Source of the DNA: Candidatus Poseidonia sp.
GTDB lineage: Archaea > Thermoplasmatota > Poseidoniia > Poseidoniales > Poseidoniaceae
Assembly: GCA_030827745.1 (NCBI GenBank)
Contig: JAURDW010000004.1
Coordinates: forward strand, 1-53,077
Reading direction: 5' to 3'
Length of the DNA: 53,077 nt
Part shown: in pieces, positions 39,653-48,181 of the stretch
How the letters are laid out: each line of letters starts with the position of its first letter
How positions within the stretch are numbered: position 1 is the stretch's first letter
Notes under the pieces: generated by a model
Databases searched by the model: none
The model's input: the letters and a program-made list of their open reading frames with translations, nothing else
Told to the model about the DNA's origin: nothing
Made by a program: the position numbers and the translations under genes

Positions 39653-40912
39653 TCACGGGTATGCTTCCTTCGGAACCAGCAACGAAAGGACGTCGCCTTC
39701 CAACGAAGCCTGAACCTGACTGGCTTTGACATGGGAGGTGGTTGGAATGCCTTGTTCCCTTCCATTGACGCCGACGTACAAGGTGCCTTCTTCGCTTCGC
39801 AAGGAGAGGTCGCTGCGGTCGAGTCCGGGGAAATGAAGGTGGATTCGCTCCCCTTCTTCGCTCATTTCACACACCATGCCTCGATGGATGCGGTGGTGGA
39901 GGACTTCCCCCACGGCATGGGGGCCGATGGTGTCTGGCAAGGGATTCACTTCACCGTAGAGAATGGCACCAATGTTGCGAAGGGCATCAACTCCAACAAT
40001 TTCCTGGTCCGCCAAGTCAAGGCGACCCACATGAACTCCTCCAAGCGCCGTCTCCAATTCTTCAATGCGTTCCAACTCCTGGTCGCGTCGTTGCCGTAGA
40101 AACGGATGGTCAAACTCTGGGGTTACGCGGTTGACAAGGCAACCTCCAATCGGGAGGTTGTATTCCTTGAGTGAGGTGTGGGCTCGCAGGGTTTCGTTCA
40201 CGCCCATGCGTTCGGGGATGGTGACGAGGGTGAACGCTGAAGTTTCAGGGTCGCTGAGCACCCGCCTCACATGAAGAACACGGCGCCGGAAGCGTTCAAG
40301 TTCCTCTTTCATGGCGTCGCTTTCTTTTCGTCCAAAGAGCATGGAGCGGAGTCCACCCGATACACGCATCATACGAAGCAACCTTCCCGACCATGCCTCA
40401 ATGAGTTCGGGGAGTGAAAGAAAGCGAAGCGTGTGGCCGGTGGGGGCCGTATCAAACACCACCACGTCCCACGTTGGGTTTTCCATGTGTTTCAGCAATT
40501 CATCAAAGGCCAACGCTTCATCCAAACCGGGAAGGACCATATCCGCCGTCTTGATGTCTGAGCGCAAATCGTCCATCTCCTCCTTTGCCGATGGGTCCAA
40601 CATCATGCCGAGGCCACTCAAGCCCCCCAAGCCCCCCGAACCCATGCTGTTCATGGCTTCACCGACCTTTGGAAGAAGATTGGACAATTTTGCTTCGGGG
40701 TCCATCTCGAGACCAAAGAGGCCCGGGACACCCTCCACCTCGGTGGGCTCTGGTCCGAGGAGAACATTCAGGGAATCGGAGGTTGAATGAGCAGGGTCGC
40801 TTGAGACAAGAAGAACGCGGAGGCCAGAATCGGCCAACCAAACGGCCGTTGCACACGATGTTGTGGTTTTACCAACGCCACCCTTCCCTCCGAACAGCAA
40901 GAGCCGTGCCAT
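39653..40912 (-). CDS. ArsA/Get3-family ATPase with C-terminal HSP20-like domain
   Basis: 419 residues. The deviant Walker A GGKGGVGKTTTS is at 8-19, SSDPAHSTSD at 37-46, and the switch DTAPTGHTLRFLSLPE is near 155. The Met/Gly/Leu-rich segment LPKVGEAMNSMGSGGLGGLS may be the client-binding region. The last 60 residues (GERIHLHFPGLDRSDLSLRS ... ASLEGDVLSLLVPK) read as a compact alpha-crystallin/HSP20 fold, matching the known ArsA_HSP20 type of C-terminal domain. No CxxC zinc pair typical of eukaryotic Get3 is seen. A role in tail-anchored or other hydrophobic protein handling is more likely than arsenite efflux. Upstream of srp54 on the same strand. Confidence 0.9.
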   Translation of the reverse strand: MARLLLFGGKGGVGKTTTSCATAVWLADSGLRVLLVSSDPAHSTSDSLNVLLGPEPTEVEGVPGLFGLEMDPEAKLSNLLPKVGEAMNSMGSGGLGGLSGLGMMLDPSAKEEMDDLRSDIKTADMVLPGLDEALAFDELLKHMENPTWDVVVFDTAPTGHTLRFLSLPELIEAWSGRLLRMMRVSGGLRSMLFGRKESDAMKEELERFRRRVLHVRRVLSDPETSAFTLVTIPERMGVNETLRAHTSLKEYNLPIGGCLVNRVTPEFDHPFLRQRRDQELERIEELETALGGVHVGRLDLADQEIVGVDALRNIGAILYGEVNPLPDTIGPHAVGEVLHHRIHRGMVCEMSEEGERIHLHFPGLDRSDLSLRSEEGTLYVGVNGREQGIPTTSHVKASQVQASLEGDVLSLLVPKEAYP

Positions 40913-41001
40913 GAACCGCCCAACCCGCCGAGGCGTTTGAATGACACCCTCGGAGGTTTTCCGGCCAAGAGTTTCTTGAAGGGAGGCGCGCAGGCACGTT
41001 C

Positions 41002-41793
41002 ATGGTTTCAGAACTCGTGCTGTTTCAGCTCTCGAGTTTCTGTGCCCTCATCGGCATGACGCTGGGTTGGCGTGGTGTGATGACGAAATTTGCGGGATTC
41101 TACGACCTTCCGACGGCTTGGAACCAAGTCTTTTGGGGCATCGTCCTTGGCGGGGTCTATGCAGTCATGGCGGACGGCTTGTTGTTCCGCCCGTACTACA
41201 CGACCGTCATCAGCAGCGACAGCGTGTACACCGGTTTGAACATCATTTCATTGATGATCGTGGCGTTGTTCGCTTCTGTCTTCGCCCACCTTCTCCTTCG
41301 GCGCGCTCGTGTTCGTCGTGGCGGTTCGCAACCGACGAGCGGTTGGGCGCTTGGCTTGGCCGTGGGCGGCATGGTGGCGATGGTTCTCATGTTCAGAATG
41401 TTTGAGTTCGAAGACATTTTTTCCGTCGCCGGGCTTGCGAACATCGCCCTCGTATCGGTGGTTACCCCAAGAGCCGAAGCCCTCATCACGGCTCGCCACG
41501 GTTACATGATGCTGCAAGGCCGTCGTTGGGGCGCTGTCCTTCGGTCGGCCTTTTGGCGAGCATCGCTGCTCGTCGCCCTTTATTTCGTGGTGTTCCAACC
41601 TCTTGGCTGGGTCTTCATTCTCCCGTTTTTGTTTTTGTCGTCGCCCTCGGCTGAAACATGGATTTGGGAATCTGTGCCGAAGGAAGGGCGTCGTCGTCTT
41701 CGCCGTTTGTGGGCAGAACAAGCACGTTCGAAGCAGGCTGCAAACAGCCCATCGGTCAGCATGCCAGCACATCTGCCCGGAGAAGAAGAGTAA
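41002..41793 (+). CDS. Polytopic membrane protein, hypothetical
   Basis: 263 residues with about seven hydrophobic segments (near 5-22, 42-58, 76-100, 114-131, 140-156, 180-198, 200-216). A basic cytosolic tail (PKEGRRRLRRLWAEQARSKQ) ends in GEEE. No signature of a known transporter or enzyme family is visible. It is divergent from the ArsA-family gene (89 bases between starts). GGGAGG occurs near 40981, some 16 bases before the ATG, too far for a clear Shine-Dalgarno site. The transglutaminase gene follows after 119 bases with its own promoter. Confidence 0.78.
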   Translation: MVSELVLFQLSSFCALIGMTLGWRGVMTKFAGFYDLPTAWNQVFWGIVLGGVYAVMADGLLFRPYYTTVISSDSVYTGLNIISLMIVALFASVFAHLLLRRARVRRGGSQPTSGWALGLAVGGMVAMVLMFRMFEFEDIFSVAGLANIALVSVVTPRAEALITARHGYMMLQGRRWGAVLRSAFWRASLLVALYFVVFQPLGWVFILPFLFLSSPSAETWIWESVPKEGRRRLRRLWAEQARSKQAANSPSVSMPAHLPGEEE

Positions 41794-41882
41794 GTTTTCT
41801 CTTGCTTGACGCCTTGGTCTCGATTTGAGAGGTTAATTCGAGCAAAAACAGGACGAATCCTTGCCGGGTTTACTTGAGGAAT

Positions 41883-41890
41883 CGTTATAC
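41883..41890 (+). promoter_or_regulatory. TATA-like box of the transglutaminase-like gene
   Basis: CGTTATAC begins 30 bases before the ATG at 41913, implying a leaderless transcript and supporting this ATG over the ORF-track start at 41874, which would lie upstream of the promoter. Confidence 0.5.
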
Positions 41891-41912
41891 GACGCCAGCC
41901 GAGCCAAAGACC

Positions 41913-43502
41913 ATGGGTGCTTGCCCGTATTGCCGCAGCACGGCGTTGCCGAGCGATACGATTTGTTATTCCTGCGGGCGCGTTTTGCCGCAAGGCGACC
42001 GCTCCAGTTACCGCATGGAGCAGCAGTTCAGCATGAAGGGGGATCGTTCAACCGCTTACAAGATGGCTCAAAAGCCATCCGAGCGAGGCGTTGTTCAAAC
42101 CCACACCGGCCGTCAACGCAACATTATGAAACGGAGGAAAAACCGATTTCGAAGTGTGGTCATGTTGGGATTGGTGGCCTTTGTGATGCTCTCGCCCCAA
42201 GCTCAGGAGGCCATCTTCGGAGAGTTTGGAGGGGTTGAAGAATTCCTGCAATCCCAACTTGCTCCCTACCATGTCTACCCGAACGAAGCCACGTACACGC
42301 TCGCCAAAAATGCGGATGTTTCCATGTCGGGCGTTGGCGGTACGGGCGTCGTCACGGAGTCCATTCTCATTCCACCCGTGATGCGATCGTCGTTGACTTC
42401 ATCGTCCCAGTTCACCCTCAATGATGGCGGTGACTCAACGCCAGCAGCCGTGCTTCAAGAAACGCTTGAGCTCGGGCTTGTTGTTGATGGGCAAGCCATC
42501 AACGTGCCCATCGATGGGTTGCCAAACAAGGCGTACAGCGACCGCATCATGACAAACAGCGGACACGAAGTGTGGTGGCCGGCTGTGGGGACAGGACAAG
42601 AGGATTGTTCGGTTGCAAAATGCATCAAGGTTCGTGTGAACATGAATTCTGGGGATTCCGTTCGTTATTCGTTTCAAATTAAGGTGAAATCCACCTCCTA
42701 TTCTTGGTGGGACGACGGACGTGTTGATGCTCGTGTTGCGGGTAAATCATCCGGCATCAACGTGGAGAATTCCGGAACCTTTGCTGACCTTGCACAACGC
42801 GGAAACGGCGTCCGCCAAAGCGAATTTGGGGGGACCCAATGGTACTACCGCGACTCGGTTGGCAACCACGCCATCGATGCCCAAGATGCCTTGGTGATGA
42901 GCACGGCCGACACCATCGCTTCAAGCCTTCCCGAAGGGTCTTCAAGCAATGCCTATGCCTTTGCCAGGGCGACTTTTGACTACCTTCACGCCTACGTCTC
43001 CTATGACCGAGAGGCCCCAACGACAGCCCGCTCAGGCCCCCAATGCCTCGCCGCTCAAACAGGAGATTGCGACGAGCAAACGAACGCGTTCTTCAGCATC
43101 ATGCGGACGAGAGGCGTACCCGGTTGGTATGCTTTTGGCGTCCTTGGAGACCCGTTTTACTCCAACGAAGGCTGGGAGGCTCACGCTTGGGGCTACATCC
43201 AACTCCCCATGAACGACGCTTGGTGCAACGAGCGAAACATTGCGCTTCAGAGTTGTTTCGTTGAAGGCCAAGTCGATGTGGTGAACAACAAATGGTTGTT
43301 GTCAACTCCAACAGCTTACATCGATTGGGTGGAGGAGGCTGACCCCTCCGGTACCCTCGCCTACGAATACTATCACCCCGTCCGGAGCATCACCTACGAT
43401 TCTGGCAGTATCGAGCGTCAACGCAGTTTCGAAACCTTGGGCGACGTCGTCTTTTCCGGTGGCACGTACAAGGTCAAAATGTATCCTGAATCGTTCAGTT
43501 GA
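41913..43502 (+). CDS. Transglutaminase-like protein with N-terminal zinc ribbon and TM helix
   Basis: 529 residues. The N-terminus is a cytosolic zinc ribbon (MGACPYCRS...CYSCGRVLP; C4, C7, C19, C22), followed by a basic stretch and one membrane helix (about 79-95). The remaining 430 residues should be outside. A catalytic Cys-His-Asp set of the transglutaminase/papain-like superfamily is visible: Cys386 in GDCDEQTNAFFSIMRTRGVP, His424 in WEAHAWGYIQLP, and Asp471 in YIDWVEEADPS. Members act as proteases, amidases or crosslinkers; which applies is unknown. A beta-rich region (about 120-300) precedes the catalytic domain. Confidence 0.85.
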   Translation: MGACPYCRSTALPSDTICYSCGRVLPQGDRSSYRMEQQFSMKGDRSTAYKMAQKPSERGVVQTHTGRQRNIMKRRKNRFRSVVMLGLVAFVMLSPQAQEAIFGEFGGVEEFLQSQLAPYHVYPNEATYTLAKNADVSMSGVGGTGVVTESILIPPVMRSSLTSSSQFTLNDGGDSTPAAVLQETLELGLVVDGQAINVPIDGLPNKAYSDRIMTNSGHEVWWPAVGTGQEDCSVAKCIKVRVNMNSGDSVRYSFQIKVKSTSYSWWDDGRVDARVAGKSSGINVENSGTFADLAQRGNGVRQSEFGGTQWYYRDSVGNHAIDAQDALVMSTADTIASSLPEGSSSNAYAFARATFDYLHAYVSYDREAPTTARSGPQCLAAQTGDCDEQTNAFFSIMRTRGVPGWYAFGVLGDPFYSNEGWEAHAWGYIQLPMNDAWCNERNIALQSCFVEGQVDVVNNKWLLSTPTAYIDWVEEADPSGTLAYEYYHPVRSITYDSGSIERQRSFETLGDVVFSGGTYKVKMYPESFS

Positions 43503-43511
43503 GGTGAAACC

Positions 43512-44924
43512 ATGCGCATCATTATTGGAGGAGCAGGTCGCGTTGGAATCGCTCTTGCGAAGTCCCTTGTCAACGAACGCTACGACATTGTGGTCATCGA
43601 CAACGACTCGCGTGCCGTTGCGAATGCGCAAGCACTCGACTGTCTGGTCATTCACGGCAGCATCACCTCTCGCCAAAAGTTGCTCGAGGCAGGTGTTGGG
43701 AACGCAGAGGTCTTCGTTGCGGCCACGCCGTCTGACGAAGCCAACCTGATCGCTTGTGCCATTGCAGAACATGCGCATTCGCAAGAAGGCCGAAAGACCA
43801 ACCTCACCTCGATTTGCCGCCTTCGGGACACCAACTACATCAACGAGTACAAAGAAGGTCACCTGACCACTTGGGCCAACATCGACCACGTCGTCAATCC
43901 CTTGCGCGGCGCCATCGGACGCTTGAACGCCGGCCTTCGCTCCACCGACCTTGAAGAAGTGGTGAATTTTGACGACGATGCTTACGTGCTGGAGTTTGAT
44001 GTTGGCGAAACGGCCCGAAACTTGGTGGGCCGGCCCCTTGGTGAAGTTAGAGAGGATTTCGTCCATGGGCTGCCAAACATCGTCGGTGTCAAACGAACAG
44101 GTCAGAAAAGTTTCATTCCCAACGACGAAAGCGTGCTTGAAATCGGGGACCGAATCGCTGTTGCGGTGGTAGGCCTCGACAATTTTAATCCGGCCCTCAT
44201 CACCTTTGGGCACGAAGTCACCTTTTTCCCCGATCATCCCAAGGTGGTCATTGTTGGTGCTTCCTCAAACGGAACCAAGTTGGCGGAGGATTGGTTGGAT
44301 CACGATGCGAAGGTGACCGTGCTTGAGCGAGACTTGAACCGAGCAAACGAACTCTCGGGGTCCGAAATTGGTGGCCACCCCAACCTCGATGTGATTCACG
44401 GGGACCACTTGGACCGAGAAATCTTGGGAGAGATTTCGATTGAAACCTTTGATGTTGCCTTGAGTGCCCTCGATGATGACCATGCCAACATTGCGGCGGT
44501 GCTTTTGCTCTCCGACCTCGGCGTGCCGCACACGGGGTTGATGTTGAACGATGCCGACTTGGTGAAGGTCACCCAAAGAATGGGAATTTCATTTGCTGTT
44601 GACCGTCATCGTGTTGCTGTGAGCAATATTTTGACGCACATCTATCGAAGCACAACCGGTCATTTTTCCTTGCTTGCTGAGATTCCAAATGTGGTCGGCA
44701 TCACGCTTGAGGTCACCGAAAAAGCAAAATTTGCTGGAAAGAAAGTCGGTGAAGCAAACTTCCCCGATTGGCTTCGCCCTGCTTTCATCAAACGCCAGAA
44801 CCTTTCCGGTTCGTGGAGTTCCTTGGAGCCTCTGGCGGACGAACTCCTGCTGGAAAACGACCGGGTCGTCGTCTTTTGCCTCAAAGACAGGGTTTCTGAA
44901 GCGCAAAAGAGGTTCAAGGTGTGA
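43512..44924 (+). CDS. trkA: TrkA: K+ uptake regulatory NAD-binding protein (two RCK units)
   Basis: Peripheral gating subunit of the TrkH potassium channel. The 470 residues hold two RCK units. The first begins MRIIIGGAGRVGIALAKSLV with D31-type acidic residue in VVIDND, and is followed by an RCK_C domain near 140-225. The second Rossmann half begins KVVIVGASSNGTKLAEDWLD near 246, followed by another RCK_C domain near 385-470. NAD(H)/ATP binding at the first site is the expected control. It starts nine bases after the transglutaminase gene and its stop overlaps the trkH start region (GTGA). Confidence 0.94.
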   Translation: MRIIIGGAGRVGIALAKSLVNERYDIVVIDNDSRAVANAQALDCLVIHGSITSRQKLLEAGVGNAEVFVAATPSDEANLIACAIAEHAHSQEGRKTNLTSICRLRDTNYINEYKEGHLTTWANIDHVVNPLRGAIGRLNAGLRSTDLEEVVNFDDDAYVLEFDVGETARNLVGRPLGEVREDFVHGLPNIVGVKRTGQKSFIPNDESVLEIGDRIAVAVVGLDNFNPALITFGHEVTFFPDHPKVVIVGASSNGTKLAEDWLDHDAKVTVLERDLNRANELSGSEIGGHPNLDVIHGDHLDREILGEISIETFDVALSALDDDHANIAAVLLLSDLGVPHTGLMLNDADLVKVTQRMGISFAVDRHRVAVSNILTHIYRSTTGHFSLLAEIPNVVGITLEVTEKAKFAGKKVGEANFPDWLRPAFIKRQNLSGSWSSLEPLADELLLENDRVVVFCLKDRVSEAQKRFKV

Positions 44925-44926
44925 CC

Positions 44927-46573
44927 ATGCGTTACGATGTTCTCAACCTTATTTTGGGCTGGACTCTCCTTGCCCTCACGGCCCCCCTTGTTCTCTGTTT
45001 TCTCATCTCGTGGAACCTCGATGGTTTCGAACTCGCCCTCCGAGCCTTTCTTCCAGCTGTGGTTATGAGTTTGGGATTGGGAGGCGTCATGTTGGCCTTT
45101 TTCACACGCACCAACTCGGCAGAGCGTTTGCGTGACTTGGAAGCCTTCGTCGGCGTGGGTCTGGTTTGGCCGGTGACGGTGTTTATTGGAGCCATGCCGT
45201 ACTGGTTTGGTGGAGTTTTTGTCGGGCCGTTTACCGATGGTGCTTACTTCATGGACATCGCTCGGGGTTTCGTCAATTCATGGTTTGAATCGATGTCCGG
45301 ATTCACGACCACAGGGGCCACGGTGATCTCGCATTCCATGAGTCCAAATTGTATTCCTGGAACTACACCCGACTGCATCTATGCCCAACCGAGAGGATTG
45401 CTGATTTGGCGTTCCCTTACGCAATGGTTTGGTGGCATGGGAATCATCATGCTCGGCATGATGATTTTGAGTCGCGTCATTGGTGGCGGTATGGCGCTGG
45501 CCCGAGCAGAACTCACCGGTCCTTCCCTCTCTCGCCTTCGCCCAAAGTTGAAACAAACTGCATTGGCTCTTTGGGGGCTTTACGTCGTTCTCACACTGAT
45601 GGAGTTTCTCCTTCTGTATTTGACCGGAGCCATGGACCTCTTTGATTCCATCAACCATGCGTTAACCACGATGCCGTCGGGCGGCTACTCAACCCGAGAC
45701 AACAGCATTGGCTACTACGATTCTGCCTTGGTTGAATCCATCATCGTGGTGTTTATGTTTTTGGCCGGAGTCAATTTTGCCCTGCTCTGGTTTGTGCGTG
45801 GAGGAGAATTTCGTCGGGCGTTTAAGGATGAAGAATTTCGCCTTTACCTCGCTTACATGATCATCGCAATTCTCGCTTTGAAAGTGGCCTTGTTCACCTC
45901 GGGGGTTGGCCTGACGACCGGAATTCGAGAGAGTGTTTTCCAGGCGGTCTCCTTCGGAACGTCCACCGGCTACACCTCAACGAATTACATGGACGAATCA
46001 TGGCCGTTGGTGGCTCACCTCATTCTTTTCATTCTCATGGTGGTTGGTGCCAGTGCGGGTTCAACCGCAGGTGGCCTCAAACTCTTGCGGGTGAACATCG
46101 CCTTCAAAATCGCCATGCGAGAACTCGCTCGCATCGCTCAGCCTCGTAGGGTTCAACAAATTCGGATGAACGGTGAGGTGGTTGAGGACAAACAACTTGG
46201 ATTGATCGTTGGTATGCTTTTCGTATGGGTGGGTTTGTTTTTCTTTTCCAGTGTCATCCTTGCTGTCTTCATGCCAAATGAGTCGTTTGAAAGCGTCACC
46301 ATGGTGGTGGCTTCTTCGCTTGGAAACACCGGACCAACACTCGGCGATTATGGTCCTGAAGAGACATGGGCGACGATGAACTCCGGAGCGTTGTTCATCA
46401 CGTCCATCCTGATGTGGTTCGGCCGACTTGAATTGCTCACGGCGATCATTTTACTCCACCCCCACAACTGGCGCCGGGAAGAAAAATCCGACGGTGAACG
46501 CCAAGGCATGGCTGTTGTCAAGCGGATGCTCGACCGAGAGGATGAGCAAAGCGGTCAAAACAAGGTCGTTTGA
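44927..46573 (+). CDS. trkH: TrkH-family potassium transporter
   Basis: Membrane pore of the Trk K+ system, about 548 residues. The four pore-loop filter segments are recognisable: SGFTTTGATVIS, TTMPSGGYSTRD, SFGTSTGYTSTNY and SSLGNTGPTLGDYG, each centred on the conserved glycine. The large C-terminal cytosolic tail contains GERQGMAVVKRMLD. ATG at 44927 is preferred; a GTG at 44921 overlaps the trkA stop. Co-expression with trkA is expected because they form one complex. Its last 19 bases overlap the convergent rfcL. Confidence 0.95.
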   Translation: MRYDVLNLILGWTLLALTAPLVLCFLISWNLDGFELALRAFLPAVVMSLGLGGVMLAFFTRTNSAERLRDLEAFVGVGLVWPVTVFIGAMPYWFGGVFVGPFTDGAYFMDIARGFVNSWFESMSGFTTTGATVISHSMSPNCIPGTTPDCIYAQPRGLLIWRSLTQWFGGMGIIMLGMMILSRVIGGGMALARAELTGPSLSRLRPKLKQTALALWGLYVVLTLMEFLLLYLTGAMDLFDSINHALTTMPSGGYSTRDNSIGYYDSALVESIIVVFMFLAGVNFALLWFVRGGEFRRAFKDEEFRLYLAYMIIAILALKVALFTSGVGLTTGIRESVFQAVSFGTSTGYTSTNYMDESWPLVAHLILFILMVVGASAGSTAGGLKLLRVNIAFKIAMRELARIAQPRRVQQIRMNGEVVEDKQLGLIVGMLFVWVGLFFFSSVILAVFMPNESFESVTMVVASSLGNTGPTLGDYGPEETWATMNSGALFITSILMWFGRLELLTAIILLHPHNWRREEKSDGERQGMAVVKRMLDREDEQSGQNKVV

Positions 46574-48105
46574 CCTGCGGGAGGCCCGTCCTCGCTTTCT
46601 TCCTTCGGCACCGCCGTTGACACCCCTTCGGGCTGAACCTCCTCGGGGAGGGTTTCTGCGACAACGTCCGTCGCTTTCGAATCGGCTTCATGGAGGAGCA
46701 GCGCAGCCTCGTACGCCGCCATCAACTCTTTTGAGGAGCGTCTTGACCTCGCCATGCCCGTGAGGGAGAGGTGCTCCTCTGCAGAGAGGCCCAGTCCGAT
46801 GGACGCCGTGAAATTCTCTGGGTCGCCCAAGGGCGAATCCGGTTGGAGCAGCGTAAGCAACGGTTGAAGAAAATCTGCTCGGGTAGACGCTTGGTTGGTT
46901 GAACAGAACTCCGAGAGTTTTCCAAGGACACTGGAACGGCTTACTGAGCCGCTTCTTCGGAGAAAATGGGGGTAATTGGGGTACAACTTTCCCTTGAGAG
47001 GAACTTTATTTGCCACGGAGGCAGAAAGAGCGGTGAGGTGTTGCGTCCAATAGGTGGAACGATGCGCTTGATTGATGAAGCGTCCCATGAAGTTCCGGTC
47101 AGCTTGCGCCAGCGAACGGCTTCCCCTTCGTATACTTGGTCCATCGGTGAACAAAGAAGCGTTGTTCCAGTGAACCCAGGCAAGAAAATCTTGCGGCTCC
47201 TTGTCAATCGTTCGGATCAAGGAAGAAGCATCGTTTGATGAGCGCATTCTATAGAGGTTCTCAAGACCCGGAAAAATCTCTACGGTGACGTCGCGTTGAC
47301 TGGCTTCAACGTGGCTCAAGACCGTTGCTTTCTGAAGGCTCTGGCCGTGAAGGCCAGCGGTCATGACCTGCAGGTCGCGCACCAAAGCTCGCAAGTCACC
47401 GTGGTTGGTGGAGGCCAAGGCGTCGACAGCGTCATCGTCAAATTCGATGTTTTCCTCTCGGAGGACTCGGCGTGCAATGCGCCGAAGCGCTTCTTCATTG
47501 GCCCGAACGAAGTTGATTTTGAGAACGTGCTTGCTGAATCGGTCCCTTGTGGTGCGCCACGATGAATTCCTCCCCCACAAGCCCATTTCGTCGTTGCAAG
47601 CCAGCACCACAGGTTGTTTCGTTTGCTCGAGCAGGCGCAGCAATTCGGCTTTTCCGCCGGAGTCGCCCGACAGGGTTGCATTCGGCCCTTCCTCTCCTGC
47701 CATAGCCCGTTGGATGCGGTCTTGGCTCACTTTCCGAAGCCCCCCGCTCAGATGGTCAACCTCGTCCAGCAAGACCAGCGTTCGGGAGGCTGGTGCGTTG
47801 GGGTCGTGGAACAACGAACGATGAATCGCCCCGCTGGTCGCTGCTTTTCGAATGGCAGCAGCGTTTCGGTCGTCGCTGGCGTTCAATTCAACGACATTCC
47901 AACCCATGTCTTCCGCAATCGCTCTCGCCACCGTGGTTTTTCCCACTCCAGGTGGGCCCACCAAGAGGATGGCTTTCTTCTTGGGCGCACCGTTCTGCCA
48001 CTCATCAAGCCAAGCCCGGATTTTTCTTCGTTGAACGTCGTTCCCTTCCAACAACTGTTCTGAGCGGGGGCGGTGCCGCTCGGTCCAATCGCTGGGTTGT
48101 TGCAT
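46555..48105 (-). CDS. rfcL: Replication factor C large subunit
   Basis: Clamp-loader subunit that, with RfcS, opens PCNA and loads it on DNA. About 516 residues from the ATG at 48105 (MQQPSDWTERHRPRS); the track start is an upstream TTG. AAA+ motifs are Walker A LLVGPPGVGKTTVARAIA, the RFC-box VELNASDDRNAAAIR, Walker B VLLDEVDHLSG, and the sensor region. Unlike RfcS it has the large-subunit NASD motif and a long helical C-terminal part. The chain ends PAGQTTLF, a shortened PCNA-interacting peptide (QxxLF). Co-directional with glyS, about 75 bases downstream of it. Confidence 0.95.
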   Translation of the reverse strand: MQQPSDWTERHRPRSEQLLEGNDVQRRKIRAWLDEWQNGAPKKKAILLVGPPGVGKTTVARAIAEDMGWNVVELNASDDRNAAAIRKAATSGAIHRSLFHDPNAPASRTLVLLDEVDHLSGGLRKVSQDRIQRAMAGEEGPNATLSGDSGGKAELLRLLEQTKQPVVLACNDEMGLWGRNSSWRTTRDRFSKHVLKINFVRANEEALRRIARRVLREENIEFDDDAVDALASTNHGDLRALVRDLQVMTAGLHGQSLQKATVLSHVEASQRDVTVEIFPGLENLYRMRSSNDASSLIRTIDKEPQDFLAWVHWNNASLFTDGPSIRRGSRSLAQADRNFMGRFINQAHRSTYWTQHLTALSASVANKVPLKGKLYPNYPHFLRRSGSVSRSSVLGKLSEFCSTNQASTRADFLQPLLTLLQPDSPLGDPENFTASIGLGLSAEEHLSLTGMARSRRSSKELMAAYEAALLLHEADSKATDVVAETLPEEVQPEGVSTAVPKEESEDGPPAGQTTLF

Positions 48106-48181
48106 CGTCAGCAAATCCGCTGGAGGGTTCTTCAACCTTCACCCAGGGTTGGCTTGGTTGAGCCGTTCATGGTCGGTTTCA

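Noticed and set aside
43302-44237. 311-residue minus-strand ORF
   Set aside because: Antisense to the transglutaminase-like gene end and trkA; the trkA nucleotide-binding motif on the plus strand is decisive.
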